Source: Formosa undariae (GTDB lineage: Bacteria > Bacteroidota > Bacteroidia > Flavobacteriales > Flavobacteriaceae). Taken from it: 64,000 nt of DNA. Below the pieces are notes generated by a model, which saw only the letters and a program-made list of their open reading frames with translations, was not told where the DNA came from and ran no database searches. The stretch's first letter is position 1. The number at the start of each line of letters is the position of its first letter. The stretch covers positions 802,976 to 866,975 of the forward strand of contig NZ_JBHMEZ010000012.1 in assembly GCF_042427615.1 (NCBI RefSeq), written 5' to 3'. Below are positions 46,082 to 55,736 of this stretch, piece by piece. Both the position numbers and the translations under genes were made by a program.

Positions 46082-46290
46082 TTATGCAAATATTGTGATT
46101 GATCGAAAAAGAAATAATTCTATATTTTTGACAGCTCTAAAATGACTTCCAAAAGTTCTAATTTTTGCAATACAAGATTATTCAGAAGCATTTGTGTTTC
46201 TATTATTACAATAGTTCAAAACAGACCTATAATTAAGTGAAATAGTATTGGCAATTGTATTAAAAGCTTTAAAATGATTATTCCTTGTTG
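46082..46290 (-). pseudogene. ISL3-family transposase remnant (C-terminal part)
   Basis: Minus-strand translation gives FKAFNTIANTIS, NNRNTNASE (stop) and IRTFGSHFRAVKNIELFLF, ending IFA and a stop. This follows the ISL3 C-terminus (FNTI.. then NRSTNASAESFN.KI..FR). One in-frame stop and the missing N-terminal part show it is dead. A second ISL3 remnant is at 63.1 kb. Confidence 0.8.
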
Positions 46291-46345
46291 CTGTGTTTTT
46301 ACACTTATGTAGTTAATAGACGAAGAAAAACGCTACCTTTTTATG

Positions 46346-46465
46346 TTCTCGACTACGCTCGAACACCATAGAAAAACAGGTGTTTTAACTATTTTACATG
46401 CAATCTATAAGATATTAAAAGATTAAACATCTAGAACTTAAACGGCATTCGAGCGGAGTCGAGAA
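46346..46465. repeat. REP-like inverted repeat pair
   Basis: TTCTCGACTACGCTCGAA at 46346-46363 and its reverse complement with one mismatch at 46448-46465, 84 bp apart. Sequences of the TTCTCGACTCCGCTCGAA type recur between genes in many marine flavobacteria. Confidence 0.7.
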
Positions 46466-46525
46466 TCCCCCATAATAATCTACAAACAATCTTTCCGTGT
46501 TTTATTCAAAAGAGTAATAACAAAA

Positions 46526-46553
46526 AAAAAGCAGTCTATACAGACTGCCTTTT
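46526..46553. terminator. Terminator after the outer-membrane barrel gene
   Basis: Stem GCAGTCT / AGACTGC, 4-nt loop, A and T runs on both sides; 24 nt past the minus-strand gene. Confidence 0.82.
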
Positions 46554-46576
46554 TAATTTATAATAGCGTGAACTAT

Positions 46577-47206
46577 TTAAAATTTATACAATAAACCAAA
46601 TTGAGGTTGTGCAAAAATGTTGTTGAATAAGTTGATGTTTAATGCAAAACTATTAGAAGAATCTCCATCTTCTGGATTTGCATTGTTGTAAGTTAAAATA
46701 TCAGCTAAAACGAAAGTTGCAGCGAAGTTTTTTGTAAAGAAATAGTTTAATCCTAATGTTATGTTTGCTTTGATATCGTTATTGGTGTTATCAATTCCAT
46801 TAGCCTGTACACGAGAATGACCATATCCTAAACCTACATCTCCATAAGCTTTGAAACGTTTTTGATCTAATTCTAAGAAGTAGTATCTAGCAAAAGCTCC
46901 GATTCCGAAGAAATCAGTTTCATTACCACCATCAGTGTCGCTTCCTCCGAAATCTAAATCCCCTCCAACTGCAATTTTATCAGAGATGAAATATCCAAAT
47001 TTTGGGTTAATTCCGTAAGTTGTATTATCTCCATCTGTAGTGATTGAAATACCACCTTCGACGAACATATCTCCTTCTTCAAAAGAAACACCTCTAGCTG
47101 TTTTCATCTCAGAAGTGATTTGTGTTTTAGTAATTTCTTGATCTTGCGCCTGTGCAAATCCAAAAGCAAATAACGCGACTAATGTTAAAGTAATTCTTGT
47201 CTTCAT
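46577..47206 (-). CDS. Outer-membrane beta-barrel protein
   Basis: 209 residues. A cleavable signal (FAFGFAQAQD, cut near residue 20) is followed by alternating-hydrophobic strands: FFGIGAFARYYFLEL, FKAYGDVGLGYGH, KANITLGLNYFF and a C-terminal QFGLLYKF ending in Phe, the barrel-assembly signal. It resembles the OmpA/OprF-type 8-stranded porin-family barrels of Bacteroidota. It has a perfect promoter at 47304-47333 with a leader of about 90 nt. Function unknown. Confidence 0.82.
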   Translation of the reverse strand: MKTRITLTLVALFAFGFAQAQDQEITKTQITSEMKTARGVSFEEGDMFVEGGISITTDGDNTTYGINPKFGYFISDKIAVGGDLDFGGSDTDGGNETDFFGIGAFARYYFLELDQKRFKAYGDVGLGYGHSRVQANGIDNTNNDIKANITLGLNYFFTKNFAATFVLADILTYNNANPEDGDSSNSFALNINLFNNIFAQPQFGLLYKF

Positions 47207-47303
47207 AATTATTTATCTATTTAATTAATTCACATTCAGGAATTTAAGAGTCATTTTTTATTAATTTATAATACTCAAAATTCCCAAAAAATAAAATCGA
47301 CGG

Positions 47304-47333
47304 CAAATTTATAAAAAAATAGATTACACGCAA
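47304..47333 (-). promoter_or_regulatory. Promoter (TTG-N19-TAAATTTG) of the barrel gene
   Basis: Minus strand: TTG at 47331-47333 and TAAATTTG at 47304-47311 with exactly 19 nt between; about 97 nt before the ATG. The remaining 47334-47574 holds nothing recognisable. Confidence 0.8.
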
Positions 47334-47574
47334 GCTTTAATATTTAATTTTGATACTTAAATATTAAAACGCTCTATATGCTAAGTTAACCAATGGAAAA
47401 CACTTTAGAATATTAAATTTGAGAGTTGAAAACACTTGCTAAAAAGTTACAATTCCCCTTTGGATTTAATTAAGAGCCCCAAAATATAAGGTTTGAAATA
47501 CAAGAATATTAAAGAAAAAACGGAGCAGTAGATGAAAGCACGAATTGTTAAATATTTACACTAAAAACAATAAA

Positions 47575-47595
47575 AGTCAGTTATAAAACTGACAT
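47575..47595 (-). terminator. Terminator of the murQ operon
   Basis: Stem GTCAGTT / AACTGAC, 4-nt loop, followed on the minus strand by a T-rich tract. Confidence 0.75.
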
Positions 47596-47598
47596 ATA

Positions 47599-47829
47599 TT
47601 AGTCATTAAACATACTATCCATAATGGTTTTTAATCCTCTAAAAGCAAAGAAAATAGCAAGTCCGCAAACTACAATGCCTAAAATTAAAAGAGGAATGTA
47701 GAGTGGCTTTTCTGTATTTGTAAATGCAATATGGATTAAAGATGGTCCTAGAAACATTAACCCCAGAGAGATTGCCATTTTTTTTATTCCATCGACTAAA
47801 ATCTTCTTATTTGTTCTTTTAGTTTCCAT
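47599..47829 (-). CDS. Small two-helix membrane protein (DUF6095-like)
   Basis: 76 residues from ATG at 47829 (METKRTNKK). Two membrane helices (about 17-35 and 43-63) joined by a short loop, with a C-terminal FRGLKTIMDSMF. I recall this as the DUF6095 family, which follows murQ in flavobacteria. It overlaps murQ by 11 bases. Function unknown. Confidence 0.7.
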   Translation of the reverse strand: METKRTNKKILVDGIKKMAISLGLMFLGPSLIHIAFTNTEKPLYIPLLILGIVVCGLAIFFAFRGLKTIMDSMFND

Positions 47830-48637
47830 TATTCGCATGCTTTAAAACGTTTCTAACACTTTTAAACTCCTGAAGTAGTATTTCGGCATCATGGTAGGAA
47901 ATATTTAATTCTGTCATAATCATCTTCACGCCACGATCAACCAATTTATCATTACTCAGTTGCATATCGATCATTTTATTTCCTTTAATTTTTCCTAATT
48001 GAATCATCGTTGCTGTAGAAATCATATTCAATACCAATTTCTGAGCTGTCCCTGCTTTCATCCGAGAACTTCCAGTTATAAATTCAGAACCTACAATAAT
48101 TTCGATAGGAAATTGAGCGGTTTGTGACAATGGACTATTGTGATTACAAGTGATACATCCTGTTATAATCCCTTTGGCATTACACGCTTCTAACGCAGAG
48201 ATTACATAAGGTGTTGTTCCTGAAGCGGCAATACCAATAACAACATCTTTAGTAGATATATTATGTGCTAATAAATCGTCCCATCCTTGAGTGGTCGAGT
48301 CTTCTGCAAATTCTACTGCATCTCGAATGGCTTTATCCCCACCAGCAATAATTCCTACAACAAGACTTGAAGGCACTCCAAAAGTTGGAGGGCATTCTGA
48401 AGCATCTAAAACCCCTAGTCTACCACTAGTTCCTGCTCCCATGTAAAAAATACGTCCGCCATCTTTCAGTTTTAAAACGGTTTGCGCTATAACTGCTTCG
48501 ATAAAAGGAAGTGCTTTTTCAATAGCAACTGGTACTGTCTTATCTTCATTATTAATGTTAACTAATAAATCTGAAACAGTCATACTTTCTAAATTATTGT
48601 ATTTAGAATCGGCTTCGGTAGTTTTGATAAAATCCAT
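47819..48637 (-). CDS. murQ: N-acetylmuramic acid 6-phosphate etherase
   Basis: 272 residues from ATG at 48637 (MDFIKTTEADS); the longer frame adds a non-conserved hydrophobic stretch. A SIS-domain enzyme that splits the lactyl ether of MurNAc-6-phosphate during cell-wall recycling. Motifs GAGTSGRLGVLDASECPPTF and GSSRMKAGTAQK are diagnostic. It is separated from icd by a terminator and co-transcribed with the small membrane protein. Confidence 0.95.
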   Translation of the reverse strand: MDFIKTTEADSKYNNLESMTVSDLLVNINNEDKTVPVAIEKALPFIEAVIAQTVLKLKDGGRIFYMGAGTSGRLGVLDASECPPTFGVPSSLVVGIIAGGDKAIRDAVEFAEDSTTQGWDDLLAHNISTKDVVIGIAASGTTPYVISALEACNAKGIITGCITCNHNSPLSQTAQFPIEIIVGSEFITGSSRMKAGTAQKLVLNMISTATMIQLGKIKGNKMIDMQLSNDKLVDRGVKMIMTELNISYHDAEILLQEFKSVRNVLKHANNGN

Positions 48638-48684
48638 GATGTAAAGATACAAATTTGTAAAAGCTACCATATAACTTATAACAA

Positions 48685-48713
48685 AAAAAGACTCCAATTA
48701 TGGAGCCTTTTTG
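48685..48713 (-). terminator. Terminator after icd
   Basis: Minus-strand stem GGCTCCA / TGGAGTC with 4-nt loop, followed by a T run. Confidence 0.8.
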
Positions 48714-48735
48714 ATTAAATATTATGTTTGATTTC

Positions 48736-50964
48736 TTAAGAAATAGTTTCTAAAATAGAATTTAAAGTTGCACTTGGACGCATCACTTGAGATGTTAATG
48801 TTACGTTTGGCAAATAATAGCCCTTAAGATCGACTGCGTTACCTTGAACAGCGTTAAGTTCTTCTACAATCTTAGCTTCATTTTCTGCTAATGCTTTAGC
48901 TACATCTGTAAAAGTAGCTTTTAAACTTGCGTCTTTAGTTTGACTAACTAGAGCTTCTGCCCAATATAAAGCTAAGTAAAAATGACTTCCACGGTTATCT
49001 AATTCCTTAACCTTACGAGAAGGCGATTTTCCATTGTCTAATAATTTTCCTGTAGCTTCATCTAAAGCATCAGCTAAAATTAAAGCTTTATCATTTTTAG
49101 TCTTTTCAGACATATGCTCTAAAGACACTGCCAATGCTAAAAATTCACCTAAAGAATCCCAACGTAAATGGTTTTCTTCTAATAATTGCTGTACGTGTTT
49201 TGGAGCAGATCCACCAGCACCAGTTTCAAATAATCCACCACCATTCATTAAAGGAACGATAGATAACATTTTGGCACTTGTACCTAATTCTAGGATAGGG
49301 AATAAATCTGTTAAGTAATCACGCAATACATTTCCTGTAACAGAAATAGCATCTTCTCCTTTTTTAATACGAGCTAATGTAAAGTAAGTCGCTTCTTCTG
49401 GAGATAAAATTTGAATATCTAATCCAGAAGTATCATGATCTGGTAAATATTTTTCTACTTTTTTAATTAACTCAACATCATGAGCTCTGTTTTTGTCTAA
49501 CCAAAATACTGTAGGTATGTTTGTTGCTCTTGCTCTGCTTACCGCTAATTTAATCCAATCTTGGATAGGTGCATCTTTTGCTTGACACATTCTCCAGATA
49601 TCACCAGCTTCAACAGCATGTTCAATTAATATATTATTGTCAGCATCAAATACACGAACAACACCATCTGCAGCGATTTCAAAAGTTTTATCATGAGAAC
49701 CATATTCCTCAGCTTTTTGAGCCATAAGACCTACATTAGGAACAGTTCCCATTGTAGTAGGATCGAAAGCACCATGTTCTTTACAGAAATTAATAGTTGC
49801 GTCGTATATACTCGCATAACTACTGTCTGGAATAACAGCTTTTGTATCTTCTTGTTTACCTTCTGCATTCCACATCTGTCCTGAAGTACGTATCATTGCT
49901 GGCATAGAAGCATCGATAATAACATCACTAGGGACATGTAAATTTGTAATTCCTTTAGCAGAATCTACCATTGCAACAGAAGGCCCGTTTTTAAACGCTT
50001 CATCTATATCTGCAAGAATTTCATTACGCTTATCTTCTGGTAAAACTTCAATTGTACTTAATAAGTTTCCAAAACCATTATTTACGTCTACACCAATGCT
50101 ATCTAAAGTTTCTGCGTGTTTAGCAAAAACATTTTTAAAGAATACACGTACAGCATGACCGAAGATGATAGGGTCTGAAACCTTCATCATAGTTGCCTTC
50201 ATATGTAGTGAAAATAGTACGTTTTTATCTTTTGCATCTTTAATTTGAGCCTCTAAAAAGGCAATTAATGCTTTTTTACTCATTACAGTACCATCAATAA
50301 TTTCACCTTTTAAAAGGTCTAATTTATCTTTTAATACTGTTGTATTTCCATTTTTATCTTCAAACTGAATGCTTACAGATGTAGCTTCATCAAGAGTTAC
50401 AGACTTTTCATTATTAGCGAAATCTCCTTCAGTCATTGTAGAAACATGAGTTTTAGAGTCTGCACTCCAAGCACCCATTGAATGTGGATATTTTTTAGCG
50501 TAATTTTTCACAGCTTTAGGAGCTCTACGGTCAGAATTCCCTTCACGTAAAACAGGATTTACAGCACTACCTTTAATCTTGTCGTATCTAGACCTGATTT
50601 CTTTTTCAGCATCTGTTTTAGGTTCGTCCGGATAATTAGGTAATTTATAACCATCTTCTTGTAATTCTTTAATAGCCGATTTAAGCTGAGGAAGAGAAGC
50701 ACTAATATTAGGTAATTTTATAATATTTGCATCTGGATTCTTAGCTAATTCTCCAAGTTCAGTTAAAGCATCTGGTACTTGCTGCTCTTTAGTTACAAAG
50801 TCTGAAAAATTTGCAATAATTCGTCCTGCTAAAGAAATATCTCTAGTTTCAACATTAATCCCTGAAGGACTTAAGAACGCTTGAACAATAGGTAAAAAAG
50901 AATACGTTGCCAAAGCCGGAGCTTCGTCGGTTTTTGTGTAAATAATTCTTGAGCTAATTGCCAT
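48736..50964 (-). CDS. icd: Isocitrate dehydrogenase (NADP+), monomeric type
   Basis: 742 residues, the length of the monomeric IDH-II class and much longer than the dimeric enzyme. It oxidatively decarboxylates isocitrate in the TCA cycle. Recognised by IIYTKTDEAPALATYS at the start, LREGNSDRRAP, MGAWSADSKTHVS and the GSAPKHVQQ segment. It stands alone; a -7 element is 65 nt upstream. Confidence 0.95.
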   Translation of the reverse strand: MAISSRIIYTKTDEAPALATYSFLPIVQAFLSPSGINVETRDISLAGRIIANFSDFVTKEQQVPDALTELGELAKNPDANIIKLPNISASLPQLKSAIKELQEDGYKLPNYPDEPKTDAEKEIRSRYDKIKGSAVNPVLREGNSDRRAPKAVKNYAKKYPHSMGAWSADSKTHVSTMTEGDFANNEKSVTLDEATSVSIQFEDKNGNTTVLKDKLDLLKGEIIDGTVMSKKALIAFLEAQIKDAKDKNVLFSLHMKATMMKVSDPIIFGHAVRVFFKNVFAKHAETLDSIGVDVNNGFGNLLSTIEVLPEDKRNEILADIDEAFKNGPSVAMVDSAKGITNLHVPSDVIIDASMPAMIRTSGQMWNAEGKQEDTKAVIPDSSYASIYDATINFCKEHGAFDPTTMGTVPNVGLMAQKAEEYGSHDKTFEIAADGVVRVFDADNNILIEHAVEAGDIWRMCQAKDAPIQDWIKLAVSRARATNIPTVFWLDKNRAHDVELIKKVEKYLPDHDTSGLDIQILSPEEATYFTLARIKKGEDAISVTGNVLRDYLTDLFPILELGTSAKMLSIVPLMNGGGLFETGAGGSAPKHVQQLLEENHLRWDSLGEFLALAVSLEHMSEKTKNDKALILADALDEATGKLLDNGKSPSRKVKELDNRGSHFYLALYWAEALVSQTKDASLKATFTDVAKALAENEAKIVEELNAVQGNAVDLKGYYLPNVTLTSQVMRPSATLNSILETIS

Positions 50965-51028
50965 TATTTTAGATTGTTTTATTGTAGTTTTTTATGGTCG
51001 AAAAATATAGCATTATTTTTACGAATCG

Positions 51029-51036
51029 CAAAGATA
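51029..51036 (-). promoter_or_regulatory. -7 element (TATCTTTG) for icd
   Basis: TAnnTTTG match on the minus strand, leader about 60 nt. No clear TTG at -33. Confidence 0.45.
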
Positions 51037-51229
51037 CAAAAAACGTAAAATTTATTTATGCTGTATTCAAATAAGAAATACTTATTTTCTACGAAAAATG
51101 CATTTTCCGACTTAAAAACATAACTGTTTTTAGAATTTTCATAACAATTTGTATTAAAAACAGCAATTACCACTCTTAAAAATTAATGATTTATAACGTT
51201 TGCGCCTATAATTTATAGTAAATTGACTA

Positions 51230-52546
51230 CTACAAGGCAATATTAAGTAATTCGCCACTAATTTGTAGTACATCTAACTCGGCTAATTTAGCATCAAATT
51301 TGGCTTGATTTCGACTTAATTCAGCATTTCTTAAATTGAGTTGTGCTTGCCTAAATTCGATAGATGTAGTTTGTCCTAATTTAAATTTTTCTTCCGTACG
51401 TTCGAAGTTATTTTGAGCCGTTCTAATATTACCTTCTTGCACATGGTAAATGGATAGTTTGTTCTGATAATTATCCCAGGCATTATTAAAATTACGATCA
51501 ATATCAAGAAGCAATTGTTCTTTTTGCAATTCCTGATTTTCTAATGTTAATTTAGAATTTTTAACTTGAGTAATTGTTGCGCCACCATCGAATAAGTTCC
51601 ATGATAAATTTAAGCCTCCAGAAAGCCCTGTATTTGTAGATTCCGAAACGAAAGATGCAGCATTATTATTGTTTTTATTCCAACCGTAAGACCCATTTAA
51701 ACCTAAGCTTGGTAGATATTGAGATTTTCTAGCCTTTATACCTATTTCACTTAATTGTATGTTTTTATTTGCTTGTAACAGGCTTATATTGTTCGCCTTA
51801 GTTTTCTCTAACAAATCTGTTTTATTTAGTTGTAATAGAAAATCAAAATCTGTTTTAACCTCGAAATCTGACTCCATTTTATTTCCTAAAATAACGTTTA
51901 AATCGCGCTTGGTATTAATTAAATTCTGTTTTGTATTAATTAAATTAATGCTATCATTATTAATATCTACTTCAGCATTAAGAACATCTAACTTTGTGTT
52001 TTGTCCATATTCAAATTGATATTCTGATCGTAAAAGTCTGTCTTTAGAAATATTTATGGTTTGCTCCAAAGACGCTTTGTTTTCAGAAATATTAGCTAAA
52101 CTATAATACACTGCGAATAATTGTAAGACTACATTTTCGATAGTCTCTCGAGCTTCTAACTGAGTTAAATTATAGGTTTCCTTAAGCGTCTGATAATTGT
52201 ACTGTCGCCCTAACCCATCAAAAAGTAAATAATTTAAGGTTACAGATGCATCATATCTAGAACTTTCAGCCCCGTTTAATGTCGTTGTTTCTCCATTAGA
52301 AAATTGAGCTTCTGTATTATCTAAATTAAAGTTAGCACCAGCAGCACCCGATAATGTAGGTAAGTATCCTGAGTTTAGGATCGCTGCATTATTTTCCGCT
52401 ACTTTTACATCGTTGTTAATAATCTTTATTCCGTAATTATGCTCTAGAGTTAACGTAAAGGCTTCTTCGGGTGTCAGAATACGTTGTGCAGAAGCTGTTA
52501 TAGACACTAAGATTAAAGTAAGTAAAATATATGTTTTAAAATTCAT
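51230..52546 (-). CDS. TolC-family outer-membrane efflux protein
   Basis: 438 residues from ATG at 52546 (MNFKTYILL), giving a clean signal peptide ending ITASAQ. Two long alpha-helical repeats with heptad patterns and the conserved LSWNLFDGG strand show the TolC fold, which forms the exit duct of tripartite pumps. Its start lies inside the last codons of the RND gene (11-base overlap), so it is coupled to it. Last gene of the efflux operon. Confidence 0.9.
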   Translation of the reverse strand: MNFKTYILLTLILVSITASAQRILTPEEAFTLTLEHNYGIKIINNDVKVAENNAAILNSGYLPTLSGAAGANFNLDNTEAQFSNGETTTLNGAESSRYDASVTLNYLLFDGLGRQYNYQTLKETYNLTQLEARETIENVVLQLFAVYYSLANISENKASLEQTINISKDRLLRSEYQFEYGQNTKLDVLNAEVDINNDSINLINTKQNLINTKRDLNVILGNKMESDFEVKTDFDFLLQLNKTDLLEKTKANNISLLQANKNIQLSEIGIKARKSQYLPSLGLNGSYGWNKNNNNAASFVSESTNTGLSGGLNLSWNLFDGGATITQVKNSKLTLENQELQKEQLLLDIDRNFNNAWDNYQNKLSIYHVQEGNIRTAQNNFERTEEKFKLGQTTSIEFRQAQLNLRNAELSRNQAKFDAKLAELDVLQISGELLNIAL

Positions 52547-55500
52547 GCTCTTCTTTTTGTTCTTTAATTGCACGTTCAACTTCTTCTTTTGTAACTTTTT
52601 TACCTGTAGATAGCCACTTAACATTAGTCTTTATACTATTACTAAACGAAAGAAAAAGTGGTAGTACTAGTAATGTTAAAATAGTGGCATACCCGATACC
52701 GAATGAAATAGAAATAGCCATTGGTTTTAAGAATTGTGCTTGCCTACTTTTTTCTAATAATAAAGGTGCTAAACCCGCAATAGTAGTTAATGATGTTAGA
52801 AAAATAGCTCTAAATCTTGATTTTCCTGCATCGGATAAAGCCATATCGAATGACATCCCTTCCTTCAAATTACTATTAAATTTACCAATTAATACCAGCC
52901 CATCGTTAACCATAATTCCTAATAAAGCGATAATTCCTAAAAGCGATAGTACGTTTACTGGGAATCCTAATAACCAGTGTCCCCAAGCGACAGCTGTTAA
53001 GCTAAATGGTACTAATAACAGCAATAATAAAGGCTGACTATAACTTCTAAATGTAAAAGCGATTGTAATATAGATTAGTAATAGAATTACCGTTCCTGCA
53101 CTACTTAAAGATGATGTTAATTTTTGAGCCTCACGATTTTGACCTTCAAAAGAAGCAGAAATTGTAGGGTATTTAGATTGTAATTCTGGAATCGTTGTTT
53201 TTTTAATATCGTCCAAAATATCTGTAGCACTTGTACTTGGATTTTTTAAATCGGCAGATACTCTAATCTCGCGTTTCCCTTCTAAGTGATTAATGGCTAC
53301 ATCGCCACGAACAATACTATAAGTTGCAATATCTTTTAAACTCACGCGACTTCCTGAAGGTGTAAAAATACGCATATCCTCTAAATCGTTTATAGACTCT
53401 CTATTTTCTCTATCGTATCTTACCCAAACTTTAATTTCATCTTGTCCTCTTTGAAATCGTTGTGCTTGCGCTCCAAAAAAACCTGAACGTACTTGACTCA
53501 TCACCGAAGACAAATCTAAACCTAGCAAATAGGCCGTCTCTTTTAATTCTAGGCGAATCTCTTTTATACCTGCTGGATCATTATCTTCTATATCCTTAAG
53601 TAGTGCATTCTCGCTTAAAATCTGTTTTAATTCTAATTTAGCTGCTTTTAATTCTTCTATATTATTTCCTAATAATGCAACTGAAACTGGACTACCTCCG
53701 AAATTACCTCCTGAACCAAATATTAAACGTTCTGTCCCTATTACTGGGCCAACTAATTCCCGAAGTCTGTTTGCTACTAAAGATGCATTTATAACATCTG
53801 GACGATCTTCTCCAGGTAACATATTTATCACTAATTCTGCACTAGAACTACTTTTTAAAGACAGAATTGTGTTTTCGAAAAGCTCCTTATCGGTATCCTT
53901 TAAATATTTTTCAGTAAATTCTTGATTAACTATAAGTGCCTTTTCTTCAATCATAGAAATAATCGAATCTGTAACTCTTACATTCGTACCATTTGGCATA
54001 TCAAGTTCTATTGAGACACGATCACTGGCGATTGAAGGGAAAATTGTAACTCCAATAACGCCTCCGCCTACAGCTCCAAATGTCAAGACTAAAAGTCCTA
54101 CAAAAATACCTAGAGACAGTATTTTGAATTTAAGGATAAAGTCGAATGTTGGTGCGTATACTCTATCTCTTAAAAAAATCATCACGCGATCTCCTAATGC
54201 ATTTATATTTCGCATTTTAGAGAAAAACTGATTGAATTTACTAGGATTCTCCTTCGGAACCTCTTTACGTAGAGCTTTAGAGTGTGCTAAGTGCGCTGGT
54301 AAAATAATTAAAGCTTCGATTAGTGATACCACCAAAGTTAAGATTACAATAACCGATACTTCACTAAAAAACTCTCCAATTCTGCTATCTAAGAATTGAA
54401 ATAATGAGAATGCTAAAAGCGTCGTTATTATAGCTGAAACTACTGGAGGGATAACTTCCATAGTTCCGTCGATTGCCGCTTGAACAGGTGTTTTTCCTTT
54501 TTCGTAATGCTGATAAATGTTTTCGGCAATTACAATTCCATCATCCACCAAAATACCAATAACAATAATCATCCCAAAAAGAGAAAATACATTTATGGTG
54601 ACGTCAAACTGACTTGCGAAAATAAACATCCCTAAAAACGAAATTGGAAGTCCAAAAGCAACCCAAAATGCTAAACGCGTATTCAAAAATAATGATAGAA
54701 ACAATAAGACCAATAACATACCCACAATAGCATTTTCAGTTAAAAGCTGGGTACGTTGCTTTAATGTTACAGAAAGATCTCTTACAATATCTAACTGCAC
54801 ATTATCATGCTTAAGATTATAATCTTCGATATAGGCTTTTACATTATCTGCAGAAGACATCAGATCTTCGTTATTGGTACTCGTAACCGAAATATTAACA
54901 GCTAATTCCTGATTGAAAAAAGTCGCATTTGGTGTTTCAGAAAAACGATCTCTAATTATAGCTACATCCTTCAACCTAATTATTTTACCATCTTGCGTAG
55001 CTCTAACAATAACATTAGAAAGTTCGTCTCCATAGTACGACCTGTTATTGGCACGAATTAAATATTCTTCCGTATTGGTTTTAATATTACCTCCTGTAAT
55101 TAAAATATTTGAAGACGACACAGCATTGGCAACTTCACTAAAAGTTAAATTAAAGGCTTGTAAACTTACTTCGTTTACAGCTATTTCAATTTCCTCTTCA
55201 GGATATCCACTTACTGTAACTTGCGAAATACCATCGATAGCGCGTAAGTCATTCTCGACCTGACGTCCAATTTGTTTTAATGTTACTAATGGTACATTTT
55301 TACCATTCAAAGCAAAAGAAATGGTTTCTCGAATAGCCTCTTGTTTCGAAACTACTAAAGGTTCCATACCTGTGGGAAAAGAAGGTACACGATCTACCGC
55401 ATTTTTCACCTCCAATAACATAAAGTCAATATTCTCGTCCTTTTCGATCTCGACAGTGATAATACCACTATTCTCTTGAGACGTAGAAGTAACACGATCG

Positions 55501-55733
55501 ATACCTTTTAATCCTTTAAGGTTATCCTCAATTTGTAACACGATACCTTCTTCAATTTCTTGAGGAGAAGCTCCAGGATAAGTAATATTTACATTAATTA
55601 TTTTAGAATCTGTTAATGGAAAAAAAGAAGATTTTAAGGATAATATACCTAGTGTACCAAAGGCAATAAATGCGATTATAAATATATTAACAGCAATGTG
55701 GTACTTAATAAAATAAGCTATAATTTTTCTCAT
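52536..55733 (-). CDS. RND-family efflux permease
   Basis: 1065 residues, standard AcrB-like length with twelve helices and two large periplasmic loops. The proton-relay pair D-D is in ILVDDGIVIAENI (TM4), with GIMVNDGLVLI at the equivalent place in the second half. This pattern is of the drug/hydrophobe (HAE) group rather than heavy-metal CzcA. Together with the adaptor (3 nt upstream) and TolC protein it makes a complete tripartite pump. Confidence 0.93.
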   Translation of the reverse strand: MRKIIAYFIKYHIAVNIFIIAFIAFGTLGILSLKSSFFPLTDSKIINVNITYPGASPQEIEEGIVLQIEDNLKGLKGIDRVTSTSQENSGIITVEIEKDENIDFMLLEVKNAVDRVPSFPTGMEPLVVSKQEAIRETISFALNGKNVPLVTLKQIGRQVENDLRAIDGISQVTVSGYPEEEIEIAVNEVSLQAFNLTFSEVANAVSSSNILITGGNIKTNTEEYLIRANNRSYYGDELSNVIVRATQDGKIIRLKDVAIIRDRFSETPNATFFNQELAVNISVTSTNNEDLMSSADNVKAYIEDYNLKHDNVQLDIVRDLSVTLKQRTQLLTENAIVGMLLVLLFLSLFLNTRLAFWVAFGLPISFLGMFIFASQFDVTINVFSLFGMIIVIGILVDDGIVIAENIYQHYEKGKTPVQAAIDGTMEVIPPVVSAIITTLLAFSLFQFLDSRIGEFFSEVSVIVILTLVVSLIEALIILPAHLAHSKALRKEVPKENPSKFNQFFSKMRNINALGDRVMIFLRDRVYAPTFDFILKFKILSLGIFVGLLVLTFGAVGGGVIGVTIFPSIASDRVSIELDMPNGTNVRVTDSIISMIEEKALIVNQEFTEKYLKDTDKELFENTILSLKSSSSAELVINMLPGEDRPDVINASLVANRLRELVGPVIGTERLIFGSGGNFGGSPVSVALLGNNIEELKAAKLELKQILSENALLKDIEDNDPAGIKEIRLELKETAYLLGLDLSSVMSQVRSGFFGAQAQRFQRGQDEIKVWVRYDRENRESINDLEDMRIFTPSGSRVSLKDIATYSIVRGDVAINHLEGKREIRVSADLKNPSTSATDILDDIKKTTIPELQSKYPTISASFEGQNREAQKLTSSLSSAGTVILLLIYITIAFTFRSYSQPLLLLLLVPFSLTAVAWGHWLLGFPVNVLSLLGIIALLGIMVNDGLVLIGKFNSNLKEGMSFDMALSDAGKSRFRAIFLTSLTTIAGLAPLLLEKSRQAQFLKPMAISISFGIGYATILTLLVLPLFLSFSNSIKTNVKWLSTGKKVTKEEVERAIKEQKEEHEF

Positions 55734-55736
55734 AAC

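Noticed and set aside
48638..48697. 20-residue hydrophobic extension of MurQ as a signal peptide
   Set aside because: MurQ is cytoplasmic and the family begins at MDFIKTTE; the extension is simply open frame.
52547..52624. 26-residue extension of the TolC-family protein
   Set aside because: It lies inside the end of the RND gene and would hide the signal peptide; start at 52546 is preferred.
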